Shown here piece by piece: positions 52,503 to 63,389 of a DNA stretch of 64,000 nucleotides. The first letter of the stretch is position 1, and each line of letters starts with the position of its first letter. The stretch is from contig NZ_LXER01000020.1 in NCBI RefSeq assembly GCF_001654925.1, positions 62,001 to 126,000 on the forward strand. The letters are read 5' to 3'. Source of the stretch: Buttiauxella brennerae ATCC 51605. Its GTDB lineage: Bacteria > Pseudomonadota > Gammaproteobacteria > Enterobacterales > Enterobacteriaceae. The notes beneath the pieces were generated by a model, which had not been told where the DNA came from, made no database searches, and saw nothing but the letters and a program-made list of their open reading frames with translations. A program made the translations under genes and the position numbers.

Positions 52503-53300
52503 TTACATTGCATTCAGACGTTTTTGCGCCTGCTGTGCACCATCGGTATTTGGGAACTGTTTGATCACTTGTTGATAGACAGCTTTCGCTTTGGCGGTAT
52601 CGCCTTTGTCTTGCATGATCACACCGACTTTAAACATTGCGTCCGGTGCCTTAGGTGATTTCGGGTAATTTTTCACCACGGAGGCAAAATAAAACGCCGC
52701 ATCATCCTTTTTCCCTTTGTTGTAATTCAACTGACCCAACCAATAATTTGCATTTGGTTGGTAAGTTGAATCTGGGTACTTCTTAACAAAACTCTGAAAT
52801 GCAGCAATGGCTTCGTCCTGACGGGACTTATCCTGCACCATGGCAATAGCCGCATTGTAGTCGCTGTTAGCATCACCACCCTGCGCAGGGGCTGCTGCTG
52901 CAGGTGTCTGAGCTGCCGCACCGGCATCAGGTGTTGCCGCTGCAGCGGCACCCTGATCGGTACTGCCTGCCGCCTGGCCTGCTGCTGCACCACTACCAAG
53001 GCTGTCTATCTGCAAGAGAATCTGCTTCTGACGCTCAACAACCTGATTCAATTGGTATTGGCTTTCCTGAATTTGACCACGCAGGGAATCAATATCATTT
53101 TGATTATCAGAGAGTTGTTGTTGGAGTTGGGTTAAAAGTTGACTATGAGCGTTAGAAATACGCTCGAGTTGAGTGACACGGTCTTCGACCGAGCCTGAGC
53201 CGACACTACTGATTGGCGCCTGAGCAGTAGCGGCCCAGGGGGCCGCTATGCCAACCAGTAACGACAGACTCAACAAGTGATGTCTGAGGTTACTGTTCAT
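52503..53300 (-). CDS. cpoB: CpoB (YbgF), cell-division coordinator
   Basis: This encodes 265 residues. A signal peptide (MNSNLRHHLLSLSLLVGIAA then PWAATAQA) leads to a periplasmic protein. An N-terminal coiled coil for trimerisation (RVTQLERISNAHSQLLTQLQ) is followed by an Ala/Gly/Pro linker near residues 100-145 and C-terminal TPR repeats (YNAAIAMVQDKSRQDEAIAA; YWLGQLNYNKGKKDDAAFYF; FKVGVIMQDKGDTAKAKAVY). It links peptidoglycan synthesis by PBP1B to outer-membrane constriction by Tol-Pal. It is the last gene of the tol-pal operon. Confidence 0.95.
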   Translation of the reverse strand: MNSNLRHHLLSLSLLVGIAAPWAATAQAPISSVGSGSVEDRVTQLERISNAHSQLLTQLQQQLSDNQNDIDSLRGQIQESQYQLNQVVERQKQILLQIDSLGSGAAAGQAAGSTDQGAAAAATPDAGAAAQTPAAAAPAQGGDANSDYNAAIAMVQDKSRQDEAIAAFQSFVKKYPDSTYQPNANYWLGQLNYNKGKKDDAAFYFASVVKNYPKSPKAPDAMFKVGVIMQDKGDTAKAKAVYQQVIKQFPNTDGAQQAQKRLNAM

Positions 53301-53309
53301 GCAATTCTC

Positions 53310-53843
<534 letters not shown>

Positions 53844-53856
53844 TTATATTTTATTA

Positions 53857-55149
53857 TCACAGATACGGCGACCAGGCAGGGAATTTAACCTGACCATCGG
53901 TTGCCGGAAGACGCGCTTTGAAACGCCCATCTGTTGAGACCAGATTCAGCACAGATCCCATCCCCTGAGAAGAGCTGTAGATTACCATCGTGCCGTTAGG
54001 TGCCAGACTTGGCGTTTCATCCAGGAACGTTGACGATAAAGTTTGTACGCCACCCGCTACCAGATCTTGTTTGGCAATGTGTTGCTGCCCACCATTGGAG
54101 CTCACCATTACCATAAACTTGCCGTCAGAACTCACATCGGAATCCTGGTTCTGAGAACCTTCCCAGGAGATACGTTGTGGAGCGCCGCCGTTAACATTCA
54201 CTTTATAAATCTGTGGACGACCAGCCTGGTCGGAGGTGTAAGCCAGGTTCTGGCTATCCGGGAACCAGGTTGGTTCGGTGTTGTTGCTACGTCCATCAGT
54301 GACCTGACGAATCTGGCCTGAGCCAATATCCATCACATACAGGTTCAAGCTACCGGTTTTCGACAATGCGAATGCCAGTTTGCTGCCGTCTGGAGAGAAG
54401 GTTGGCGCGCCGTTATGACGTGGGAAAGAAGCCACCTGCTGCACCGCGCCATTCGCCAGAGTCTGGATAACCAGCGCTGAACGACCGCTTTCAAACGTTA
54501 CGTAAGCCAGTTTGCTACCGTCTGGTGACCAGGCTGGTGACATCAATGGCTGCGGAGAACGGTGAACCACAAACTGGTTGTAGCCATCGTAATCGGATAC
54601 GCGCAGTTCATACGGGAACTGACCGCCATTGGTCTGCACAACGTAAGCAATACGCGTACGGAACGCACCTTTAATACCTGTCAGCTTCTCAAACACTTCG
54701 TCGCTGGCGGTATGACCGGCATAACGAAGCCACTGTTTGTTCACTTTGTAGGAGTTCTGTGCCAGCACAGTACCCGGTGCGCCAGAGGTATCAACCAACT
54801 GGTAAGCCACGGTATAGCTGCCGTCACCGTTTGGTGTGACCTGGCCTACCACAACAGCATCAATACCCAGAGCAGTCCACGCGGCCGGTTGCACTTCCTG
54901 AGCGGAGCCAGGTTGCTGCGGTAAACGTGAGCGATCCAATGGATTGAATTTGCCACTGTTACGTAAGTCAGCAGCAACGATGCCACCAATATCTTCCGGT
55001 GCCGCACCTGGGCCAGCCCATTTGAACGGCGCCACACCAATTGGACGTGCTGAGTCCACCCCTTGGGTGATCTCAATACGAACTTCTGCGTGCAGTACTG
55101 CTGCCCACAGCATTAAAAAACTTAATGCAACTCGAAATGCCTGCTTCAT
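53857..55149 (-). CDS. tolB: TolB, periplasmic beta-propeller of the Tol-Pal system
   Basis: This encodes 430 residues, exactly as in E. coli, from ATG 55149 ([20 protein letters not shown]); a start three bases earlier or further upstream is not supported. After the signal peptide come an alpha/beta D1 domain and a six-bladed beta-propeller. Repeated blade motifs such as [36 protein letters not shown] and [20 protein letters not shown] are clear. It binds Pal and the TolA C-terminus. Confidence 0.97.
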   Translation of the reverse strand: MKQAFRVALSFLMLWAAVLHAEVRIEITQGVDSARPIGVAPFKWAGPGAAPEDIGGIVAADLRNSGKFNPLDRSRLPQQPGSAQEVQPAAWTALGIDAVVVGQVTPNGDGSYTVAYQLVDTSGAPGTVLAQNSYKVNKQWLRYAGHTASDEVFEKLTGIKGAFRTRIAYVVQTNGGQFPYELRVSDYDGYNQFVVHRSPQPLMSPAWSPDGSKLAYVTFESGRSALVIQTLANGAVQQVASFPRHNGAPTFSPDGSKLAFALSKTGSLNLYVMDIGSGQIRQVTDGRSNNTEPTWFPDSQNLAYTSDQAGRPQIYKVNVNGGAPQRISWEGSQNQDSDVSSDGKFMVMVSSNGGQQHIAKQDLVAGGVQTLSSTFLDETPSLAPNGTMVIYSSSQGMGSVLNLVSTDGRFKARLPATDGQVKFPAWSPYL

Positions 55150-55280
55150 CATATCTCCCTTATCTGGACCCACAGCCCACGATAATTTAGCAGAATGTTA
55201 ACAAACTCAAATACACAAAACTACCAAAACTCTGTGACACAGCCTGGTTAGTTTTCCCCACTTTCGCGAGGAAAATTTTA

Positions 55281-56555
55281 CTATGGCTTAAAGTCGATAG
55301 GTGCGTTTTTGAAAACTTCATAAACGTCCTGGCTAGGCGGTTTCGGAATCTTCGCCAGTCGTGCCGCCGCAATGGCTGCCTGACAAAGTGCCGGATCGCC
55401 ACCTTCTGATTTGATATCAAGTAATAGGCCATCAGGAGCCAGTTTTATGCGCAATGTACAGGTCTTACCGCTAAAAGCAGGATCCTGGTAAAACTTACTT
55501 TCGATTGCTGCTTTTATCTGTCCTGCGTAACCATTGATCTCGGCACCAGAAGCGCCATTATTTTTAGTATTCCCTTTTCCGGCAGCAGCTGCGCTATTAC
55601 CTTTCGCCCCAGCACCCGTTTTCGGTGCATTCTTACCTGAGCTCAGGTCGCCAAAGAGATCGTCAACGCCTGCAGCGGCGGCCTTATCGGCAGCAGCTTT
55701 ATCAGCAGCAGCCTTTTTCTTAGCATCTGCTGCGGCTTTCTTCTCTCCGGCAGCTTTTGCAGCAGCAGCCTTATCGGCAGCCGCTTTTTCAGAAGCCGCT
55801 TTTTCTGCCGCAGCAGCTTCAGCAGCTGCTTTTTTCTCAGCATCAGCAGCCTTTTTGGCAGCTTCAGCCGCAGCTTTCTTGGCTGCAGTATCTGCGGCTT
55901 TCCTCTCCGCATCTTGCTGAGCTTTCTTGGCAGCAGCAGCGGCCTCAGCAGCCGCTTTTTTCTCTGCGTCAGCGGCTTTTTTAGCCGCTTCTTCAGTCGC
56001 TTTCTTTTGTGCATCCGCAGCAGCTTTCTTCGCCGCTTCATCCGCAGCCTTCGCCTGAGCGTCAGCCTGAGATTTTGCCTGAGCATCCGCTTGCGTTTTA
56101 GCATCTGCTTTGGCTTTCGCCGCGGCCGCTTCAGCTTGCTTTTGTTGCTCTTGCGCTTCTTTAGCTGCTTCTTGCGCTTGTTTCTGCTGGTCTGCTTGTT
56201 GCTTCGCTTGTTCCTGCGCTTCCAGGCGTTCTTTCTCCAGTGCTTTCAGACGCTGTTGTTCAGCAGCCTGTTTTTCCTGAAGTTCTTCAGCCTGTTGTTG
56301 CGCTTGTTTCTCGCGTTGCTCCGCCGCACGTTTGCTGCTCGACTGCTGTTGCTGCTGGCGATTGTACTGTTGAACAACTGCACCAGGGTCGACCATGACC
56401 GCGTCAATAGCCGAACCCCCACCGCCGCCAGCACTGGCGTCGATGTGCTCGTCAAACGAACTCCAAATCAGGACTGCAATCAAAATGATATGCAGGATCA
56501 CTGAGACGATTATCGCGCGCTTGAGCTTATCGTTTTCTATGGTTGCCTTTGACAC
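55281..56555 (-). CDS. tolA: TolA, periplasm-spanning energy-transfer protein
   Basis: This encodes 424 residues (E. coli 421). A single N-terminal membrane helix (AIIVSVILHIILIAVLIWSS) carries the SHLS-type motif used to contact TolQR. Domain II is a long helical stalk of Ala/Lys/Glu repeats (KKAAADAQKKATEEAAKKAA and similar) from about residue 60 to 290. A Gly/Ala linker leads to the globular domain III (TCTLRIKLAPDGLLLDIKSE), which binds TolB and colicins. The repetitive stalk gives many false open frames on the other strand. Confidence 0.97.
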   Translation of the reverse strand: MSKATIENDKLKRAIIVSVILHIILIAVLIWSSFDEHIDASAGGGGGSAIDAVMVDPGAVVQQYNRQQQQQSSSKRAAEQREKQAQQQAEELQEKQAAEQQRLKALEKERLEAQEQAKQQADQQKQAQEAAKEAQEQQKQAEAAAAKAKADAKTQADAQAKSQADAQAKAADEAAKKAAADAQKKATEEAAKKAADAEKKAAAEAAAAAKKAQQDAERKAADTAAKKAAAEAAKKAADAEKKAAAEAAAAEKAASEKAAADKAAAAKAAGEKKAAADAKKKAAADKAAADKAAAAGVDDLFGDLSSGKNAPKTGAGAKGNSAAAAGKGNTKNNGASGAEINGYAGQIKAAIESKFYQDPAFSGKTCTLRIKLAPDGLLLDIKSEGGDPALCQAAIAAARLAKIPKPPSQDVYEVFKNAPIDFKP

Positions 56556-56583
56556 TATCGGTTCCCAAATATCGCGAGATGGA

Positions 56584-57015
56584 TCAGATTGGCTGCGTCA
56601 TCAGACCGACGGATTTCACACCTGCACTATGCAGCATGTTAAGTGCTTTGATGATTTCCTCATAAGGAACATCTTTAGCACCACCGATCAAAAAGACCGT
56701 TTTCGGATTGGCCTGCAAACGACGTTGTGCTTCCGCAACAACCTGTTCAGACGGCAACTGGTCCATACGATCTTTCTCTACCACCACGCTGTACTGCCCT
56801 ACCCCGGACACTTCAATAATGACCGGCGGTTCATCGTTACTGCTCACCGTCTGCGAATCTGTCGCATCTGGCAAATCAACCTCAACGCTCTGAGTAATGA
56901 TTGGAGCGGTTGCCATAAAAATAAGCAACAACACCAACAGTACATCCAGCAGAGGTACGATATTAATTTCGGACTTTAATTCCCGACGACCACGCCCACG
57001 TCCACGTCTGGCCAT
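56584..57015 (-). CDS. tolR: TolR, ExbD-type subunit of the Tol motor
   Basis: This encodes 143 residues. It has an N-terminal cytoplasmic arginine-rich stretch (ARRGRGRGRRELKSEINIVP) and a single membrane helix with the conserved aspartate (VPLLDVLLVLLLIFMATAP), then a periplasmic domain that binds peptidoglycan. It works with TolQ to use the proton gradient. It starts 10 bases after tolQ. Confidence 0.97.
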   Translation of the reverse strand: MARRGRGRGRRELKSEINIVPLLDVLLVLLLIFMATAPIITQSVEVDLPDATDSQTVSSNDEPPVIIEVSGVGQYSVVVEKDRMDQLPSEQVVAEAQRRLQANPKTVFLIGGAKDVPYEEIIKALNMLHSAGVKSVGLMTQPI

Positions 57016-57025
57016 GACTTACCCC

Positions 57026-58113
<1,088 letters not shown>

Positions 58114-58200
58114 TTTACATCCCGGTAATGCAATTAAACGTTGCTACTATACGCAAGAGGATGGGGGTTGGGAATGGGTAGCATTAAACGTTAGGTAAAT

Positions 58201-58228
58201 ATTTATGGGCTTGTTAAAGCCCATAAAT
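58201..58228. terminator. 12-bp perfect hairpin between ybgE and ybgC
   Basis: ATTTATGGGCTT and AAGCCCATAAAT form a perfect 12-bp stem around GTTA. It lies 33 bases beyond the ybgE stop on the minus strand. There is no real T-run. It probably separates the cyd and tol transcripts. Confidence 0.6.
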
Positions 58229-58260
58229 TTTATGTGAAATGCGCTGAGGTTAAAGAAGCA

Positions 58261-58554
58261 TCAGAAGAAGAAAATAGCCAGTCCTGCCAGCAGAACTAAT
58301 TGCGCGGGTAACGGGCTAAAAACGCCCTGCCACAACACTTTACGAGGGCGAAAGCCCACGCCATGAATCACACCTGTACACACTGCCCACATCAGCAGAA
58401 AACCGTGCCAGATTGCCAGGTCACTGGTTTTCGCTGCGAAGCGGGTCGGGTCCCAAAACATACACCCGGCCAGTATGAGTGCCATGATCAAGGAAAGAGC
58501 CCTTAACGGGCTCTTATCCATTACCGCATACAGCTTTGCGATAATTCCTTCCAT
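58261..58554 (-). CDS. ybgE: YbgE, cyd operon protein
   Basis: This encodes 97 residues from ATG 58554, which overlaps the cydX stop (TGATG); an in-frame TTG is just upstream. It has three hydrophobic segments (LSLIMALILAGCMFWDPTRF, IWHGFLLMWAVCTGVIHGVG, LPAQLVLLAGLAIFFF). It is always found after cydABX in enterobacteria. Its role in cytochrome bd is not settled. Confidence 0.93.
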   Translation of the reverse strand: MEGIIAKLYAVMDKSPLRALSLIMALILAGCMFWDPTRFAAKTSDLAIWHGFLLMWAVCTGVIHGVGFRPRKVLWQGVFSPLPAQLVLLAGLAIFFF

Positions 58555-58667
58555 CAATGTTCTTCTTTACCAGCTTTAGCAGCTTCTACGTGCTCAAGTG
58601 CCAGGGCGGTAATGATGCCGAAAGCACAGGCAAGAAGCGTCCCCAGAATCCATGCAAAGTACCACAT
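58554..58667 (-). CDS. cydX: CydX, small subunit of cytochrome bd-I oxidase
   Basis: This is a 37-residue single-helix protein: translation of 58667 to 58554 begins MWYFAWILGTLLACAFGIIT and ends AKAGKEEH. Length and sequence match E. coli CydX, which stabilises the haem groups of CydAB. The ATG is 14 bases after the cydB stop and has AGGAG upstream. Its stop overlaps the ybgE start. Confidence 0.95.
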   Translation of the reverse strand: MWYFAWILGTLLACAFGIITALALEHVEAAKAGKEEH

Positions 58668-58681
58668 AATCAGCTCCTTAC

Positions 58682-59821
58682 TTAGTACAGAGAGTGGGTG
58701 TTGCTTTCGATATGTTCTTTAGTGATTCGACCGAACATTTTCCAGTAACACCAGATGGTGTAGATGAGAACGATCGGCACGAACACCGCAGCAACAAAGG
58801 TCATCACATTCAGCGTCAGCTGGCTGGATGTTGCATCCCACATGGTCAGGCTAGCGTTCAGCATGGTGCTGGAAGGCATCACGAACGGGAACATCGCCAC
58901 ACCAGCAGTCAGAATGACACAAGCCAGAGTCAGTGAAGAGAACACGAATGCCATTGCACCTTTTTCAAGACGCGACATCAGCACAGTCAGCAGTGGCAGA
59001 ACCACACCTAACGCAGGGATGAGCCACAGAATCGGCATATTATTGAAGTTCACCATCCAGGCACCGGCCTGACGAGCGACTTCTTTAGTCAACGGATTCG
59101 ATGCTGCATGGTGGTTCAGCTCTGAAGTCACAACGTAACCATCAATGCCGTAAATCACCCAGACACCGGCCAGTGCGAAGCACACCATCATCACCAGCGC
59201 CGAGATTTGCGCCGCCGCTTTGGCGCGCAGATGCAGTTCACCCACAGTACGCATTTGCAAGTAAGTGGCACCCTGAGCAAGGATCATGGATACGCTCACG
59301 ACACCAGCCAACAGCCCAAACGGGTTCAGCAGCTGGAAGAAGTTGCCGGTGTAGTACAGACGCAGATATTCATCAACATGGAACGGTACGCCCTGCAGCA
59401 GGTTGCCGAATGCCACACCGATAACCAACGGTGGCACAAAGCTCCCGATGAAGATGCCCCAGTCCCACATGTTGCGCCAGCGCATGTCTTCAATCTTCGA
59501 GCGGTAGTCAAAACCTACCGGACGGAAGAACAATGAAGCCAGCACCAGAATCATCGCCACATAGAAGCCGGAGAACGCCGCAGCATAAACCATCGGCCAG
59601 GCAGCAAACAACGCACCACCAGCAGTGATAAGCCATACCTGGTTACCGTCCCAGTGCGGGGCGATGGAGTTCACCATAATGCGGCGTTCAACGTCAGATT
59701 TGCCAATGATGCGAGACAACATGCCCACACCCATGTCAAAGCCGTCGGTGACCGCAAAACCAATCAGCAAAATGCCAACCAGCAGCCACCAGATAAAACG
59801 CAATACTTCATAATCGATCAT
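58682..59821 (-). CDS. cydB: Cytochrome bd-I ubiquinol oxidase subunit II
   Basis: This encodes 379 residues, as in E. coli. The N-terminal MIDYEVLRFIWWLLVGILLI and GFAVTDGFDMGVGML are the subunit signature, and WLITAGGALFAAWPMVYAAA follows. Nine membrane helices are expected. It pairs with CydA, holds a structural ubiquinone and forms the proton path. It begins 15 bases after cydA. Confidence 0.97.
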   Translation of the reverse strand: MIDYEVLRFIWWLLVGILLIGFAVTDGFDMGVGMLSRIIGKSDVERRIMVNSIAPHWDGNQVWLITAGGALFAAWPMVYAAAFSGFYVAMILVLASLFFRPVGFDYRSKIEDMRWRNMWDWGIFIGSFVPPLVIGVAFGNLLQGVPFHVDEYLRLYYTGNFFQLLNPFGLLAGVVSVSMILAQGATYLQMRTVGELHLRAKAAAQISALVMMVCFALAGVWVIYGIDGYVVTSELNHHAASNPLTKEVARQAGAWMVNFNNMPILWLIPALGVVLPLLTVLMSRLEKGAMAFVFSSLTLACVILTAGVAMFPFVMPSSTMLNASLTMWDATSSQLTLNVMTFVAAVFVPIVLIYTIWCYWKMFGRITKEHIESNTHSLY

Positions 59822-59836
59822 TTGACGACTCCTGTC

Positions 59837-61405
59837 TTAGCGTGCCGGCTGAGAAGCCACATTGGACTGCTCAAAGTGATAGCGACCTGTTTTCAGACTG
59901 CTCGGCCCAAGGCGAGCAAATTTGAACATCAGGAACAGTTCCGCCACCATAAACAGCGTGTAAAGGCCGCAAATCAGTACCATGGAGAAGATCAGATCAC
60001 CCACAGTCAGCGAGGAGTTGGCAACCGCAGTTGGCAATACCTCACCAACGGCCCATGGCTGACGACCGTATTCGGCAACAAACCAACCGGATTCAATCGC
60101 AATCCACGGCAGCGGGATACCATAGAGCGCCGCACGCAACAGCCATTTTTTCGAGCCGATGGCATTACGCGTCACGGTCCAGAACGAAGCGGCGATGATG
60201 AACAGCATCAGGAAGCCACAGCCCACCATGATACGGAATGCAAAGTACAGCGGAGCAACGCGTGGGATTGAGTCTTTGGTTGCTTTCTGAATCTGCTCTT
60301 CCGTCGCATCAGCAACGTTCGGGGTATAGCGCTTCAGCAGCAGGCCATAACCCAAGTCTTTCTTGACGGACTCAAAGTTATCGCGAACTGCCTGGTCTTT
60401 TGAACCAGCACGTAACTGTTCCAGCAGGCTATAAGCCTTCATGCCGTTACGAATACGTTCTTCGTGTTGCACCATCAGGTCTTTCAGACCAATAACTTGC
60501 TTATCCACAGAGCGGGTGGCGATGATGCCAAGCGCATATGGGATTTGAATCGCATAGCTATTTTCTTGTTTATCCTGGTCAGGAATACCAAACAGGGTAA
60601 AGGCAGCAGGAGCAGGTTGTGTCTCCCACTCAGCTTCAATAGCAGCCAGTTTGGTTTTCTGTACGTCACCCATTTCGTAACCGGATTCATCACCCAGCAC
60701 GATGACAGACAGGATAGCCGCCATACCGAAGCTTGCAGCGATTGCAAAAGAGCGCTTCGCAAATGCGACGTCACGGCCTTTAAGCAGGTAGTAGGAGCTA
60801 ACACCGAGGATGAACATCGCACCACATACGTAGCCAGAAGCCACGGTGTGAACGAATTTCACCTGTGCAACGGGGTTCAGTACCAGTTCAGAGAAGCTCA
60901 CCATCTCCATACGCATGGTTTCGAAGTTGAAGTCGGAAGCAATCGGGTTCTGCATCCAGCCGTTCGCCACCAGAATCCACAGAGCAGAAAGGTTGGAGCC
61001 AAGAGCCACCAGCCAGGTTACCGCCATGTGTTGAACTTTACCCAGGCGATCCCAACCGAAGAAGAACAGACCTACAAAGGTGGATTCAAGGAAGAATGCC
61101 ATCAGGCCTTCGATGGCCAGAGGAGCACCAAAAATATCACCCACGTAGTGTGAATAGTAAGACCAGTTTGTGCCGAACTGGAATTCCATGGTTAAACCAG
61201 TTGCCACGCCCAAAGCAAAGTTGATACCAAACAACTTGCCCCAGAACTTGGTCATATCTTTATAAATTTGCTTACCTGACAGAACGTACACGGTTTCCAT
61301 AATGGCCAACAAAAACGCCATACCCAGCGTCAGTGGCACAAACAGAAAGTGGTACATCGCGGTCAAGGCAAACTGTAAGCGCGACAGTTCGACAATATCA
61401 AACAT
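59837..61405 (-). CDS. cydA: Cytochrome bd-I ubiquinol oxidase subunit I
   Basis: This encodes 522 residues, the E. coli length, from ATG 61405 (AGGAG six bases upstream). His19 ([14 protein letters not shown]), a haem b595 ligand in the family, and the later histidine and methionine for haem b558 are in place. The long Q-loop that binds quinol lies at about residues 240-330 and is of the long, E. coli type. It oxidises ubiquinol and reduces oxygen with high affinity under low-oxygen conditions. The upstream region shows ArcA- and FNR-like sequence. Confidence 0.97.
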   Translation of the reverse strand: MFDIVELSRLQFALTAMYHFLFVPLTLGMAFLLAIMETVYVLSGKQIYKDMTKFWGKLFGINFALGVATGLTMEFQFGTNWSYYSHYVGDIFGAPLAIEGLMAFFLESTFVGLFFFGWDRLGKVQHMAVTWLVALGSNLSALWILVANGWMQNPIASDFNFETMRMEMVSFSELVLNPVAQVKFVHTVASGYVCGAMFILGVSSYYLLKGRDVAFAKRSFAIAASFGMAAILSVIVLGDESGYEMGDVQKTKLAAIEAEWETQPAPAAFTLFGIPDQDKQENSYAIQIPYALGIIATRSVDKQVIGLKDLMVQHEERIRNGMKAYSLLEQLRAGSKDQAVRDNFESVKKDLGYGLLLKRYTPNVADATEEQIQKATKDSIPRVAPLYFAFRIMVGCGFLMLFIIAASFWTVTRNAIGSKKWLLRAALYGIPLPWIAIESGWFVAEYGRQPWAVGEVLPTAVANSSLTVGDLIFSMVLICGLYTLFMVAELFLMFKFARLGPSSLKTGRYHFEQSNVASQPAR

Positions 61406-62150
61406 CTTGACTCCTTGCTCTTCGCATAAAGACTCCGACCGTGGTTCGCCGTATGGAAAACCACAACGCATGCCCTAATACAAAAACATTCGCTTCCAAA
61501 CTCCACCTTTTCGTCGGTTATTTACATGTAACGAAAAAAGATGAAAGGTTACAAACACGTTAATAAAAACCAAAAATAATCCGCAAATATATTACCCTGC
61601 AATTTCCCTACAATAAACAGGTAATTGCTTAGTGTTATTTACGTTTCTCGACAGTGATCAATTTATAGCGAAAATGTCGCTTCACAGCCAGTTTGATCTG
61701 CAACAATTTACGCTGCATTGCCTACTACTTGCCAGCTTTAGATATTGATCCAGCGCAATTAATTCACCGTTTGTTAATTTAGTTTCTCATTACAATTAAT
61801 GGTGAACCGATTGTTAATCATATGTTTTGCAAATGACAATAACGTTAATGCAAGAATGATATCTATAATTAAAAGTTATTTATTTGAAGCGGGGTTAAAA
61901 AATAAAAATCCAGCTATCAGTACCGCTTTGTTTTAATCACCATGCGGTATTTTATTGTTTCTGATCCTTCCCCTTGATGTAATTAACAATTAATTCACTT
62001 TTAACAACAATGAAATTAACAAATCATTGCTTTTGATGTGCTTAGTCACTGTGCGAGTTATTTAAAAAAACAAAATGGCCATGCAAGTGCATGACTTCTT
62101 AAGCTCTATCACGCCTGTCAATTCATCTTGAACGGCGTTTCTTCGAGTGG
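61406..62150 (-). promoter_or_regulatory. Long AT-rich control region of cydABX-ybgE
   Basis: No gene is seen in about 740 bases. There are many GTTAA/TTAAC pentamers (for example 61559, 61773, 61813, 61844, 61894, 61983, 62001, 62016), the core of ArcA direct-repeat sites. TTGAT-CTGC-AACAA at 61693-61706 is one base from the FNR consensus. In E. coli cydA is activated by ArcA-P and repressed by FNR from a similarly long, multi-promoter region. CATGCA-AG-TGCATG (62080-62093) is a further palindrome. Confidence 0.6.
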
Positions 62151-62427
62151 GTCATGCCCGACAGACAAAGGCGCTATTCAACCAACTCCCCTGCCCTTTC
62201 TGATTGTTGTTGAAGTGGATTTTTATCCACGGCTATCTCCAGTCAGACCCTGAACAGCCGTCTACCCCCTCACCGTATTGCTGTTCTGCCGGATGGTAGA
62301 TACCGTTTTCAGCTCGTCACCATCCTGGGCCTTTTTAAGGCGACTGAGCATACATCTGGCCGAAGGCTTCGTAAGCAGGCTAAATGTGCCATGTAATGCC
62401 GTCAGAAGCGCCCGGTAAACACCAGAT
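62151..62427. other. Region between sucD 3' end and cydA control region, no gene seen
   Basis: About 280 bases with average composition. A 73-codon open frame on the minus strand (62262-62483) overlaps the sucD terminator and has no credible start or family match, so it is not called. In K-12 this interval holds mngR-mngA-mngB and other genes; none is present here. Confidence 0.5.
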
Positions 62428-62455
62428 AAAAAAAAGGCCACCCAAACGGGCGGCC
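62428..62455 (-). terminator. Terminator of the suc operon
   Basis: On the minus strand GGCCGCCC and GGGTGGCC pair around GTTT (one G-T pair), followed by a run of eight T. Confidence 0.92.
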
Positions 62456-62516
62456 AACCATGTCGAACATTCATCCCCTTCACATATGCTTAGGGAACTT
62501 ACTCTTATCTCGCGGC
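62428..62516 (-). ncRNA. sdhX: Probable SdhX (RybD) small RNA from the sucD 3' end
   Basis: In E. coli the sRNA SdhX is cut from the 3' untranslated region of the sdhCDAB-sucABCD transcript and represses ackA. Here the same position (sucD stop to terminator) holds a short region with CATATGTGAAGGGG and a GC-rich terminator (GGCCGCCC-GTTT-GGGTGGCC, then eight T). Identity is inferred from position and architecture, since I cannot align it. The processed 5' end is unknown. Confidence 0.6.
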
Positions 62517-63389
62517 TTACTGAGGTAAAATAGCTTTCAATGCATCACCGATGTCTGCCAGGCTGCGCACGGTTTTCACGCCTGCGGCTTCCAGTGCTGC
62601 GAATTTCTCATCCGCGGTACCTTTACCACCGGCAATGATTGCACCTGCGTGACCCATACGTTTGCCTTTCGGCGCAGTCACACCTGCGATGTAACCCACT
62701 ACTGGCTTGGTGACATGCTCTTTGATGTAAGCTGCGGCTTCTTCTTCAGCACTGCCGCCGATCTCACCGATCATCACGATAGCTTCAGTTTTCGGATCTT
62801 CCTGGAACATCTTCAGAATATCGATGAAGTTAGAACCCGGGATTGGGTCACCGCCGATACCTACGCAAGTAGACTGGCCCAAACCGATATCAGTGGTCTG
62901 TTTAACCGCTTCATAGGTCAGCGTACCAGAGCGGGAAACGATACCCACTTTGCCTGGCAGGTGAATGTGGCCTGGCATGATACCGATTTTGCACTCGCCC
63001 GGGGTGATAACGCCTGGGCAGTTTGGCCCAATCATGCGCACGCCAGCTTCGTCCAGTTTCACTTTCACAGTCAGCATATCCAGGGTCGGGATGCCTTCGG
63101 TGATGGTGATAATCAGTTTAATGCCTGCATCGATAGCTTCCAGAATGGAGTCTTTGCAGAACGGGGCCGGAACGTAGATAACAGATGCAGTCGCACCGGT
63201 TGCTTCTACGGCTTCACGCACAGTGTTAAATACTGGCAGGCCGAGGTGCTCAGTGCCGCCTTTGCCTGGCGTCACACCGCCAACCATTTGTGTACCGTAT
63301 GCAATCGCCTGCTCGGAGTGGAAAGTCCCCTGGCTGCCGGTGAAACCCTGGCAAATAACCTTGGTATTTTTATCGATCAAAATGGACAT
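62517..63389 (-). CDS. sucD: Succinyl-CoA ligase alpha subunit
   Basis: This encodes 290 residues (E. coli 289). The CoA-binding Rossmann motif is [19 protein letters not shown], the ligase motif is [11 protein letters not shown], and the phosphohistidine lies in [16 protein letters not shown]. With SucC it makes succinate and ATP from succinyl-CoA in the TCA cycle. Its ATG overlaps the sucC stop (TAATG). It is the last gene of the suc operon. Confidence 0.97.
   Translation of the reverse strand: MSILIDKNTKVICQGFTGSQGTFHSEQAIAYGTQMVGGVTPGKGGTEHLGLPVFNTVREAVEATGATASVIYVPAPFCKDSILEAIDAGIKLIITITEGIPTLDMLTVKVKLDEAGVRMIGPNCPGVITPGECKIGIMPGHIHLPGKVGIVSRSGTLTYEAVKQTTDIGLGQSTCVGIGGDPIPGSNFIDILKMFQEDPKTEAIVMIGEIGGSAEEEAAAYIKEHVTKPVVGYIAGVTAPKGKRMGHAGAIIAGGKGTADEKFAALEAAGVKTVRSLADIGDALKAILPQ

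Noticed and set aside
55534-56504. Several long open frames antisense to or out of frame with tolA
   Set aside because: They are by-products of the Ala/Lys repeat codons of TolA; their products are low-complexity Leu/Phe/Arg strings.
62262-62483. Minus-strand open frame of 73 codons between sucD and cydA
   Set aside because: It overlaps the suc terminator, lacks a ribosome-binding site and has no recognisable family features.
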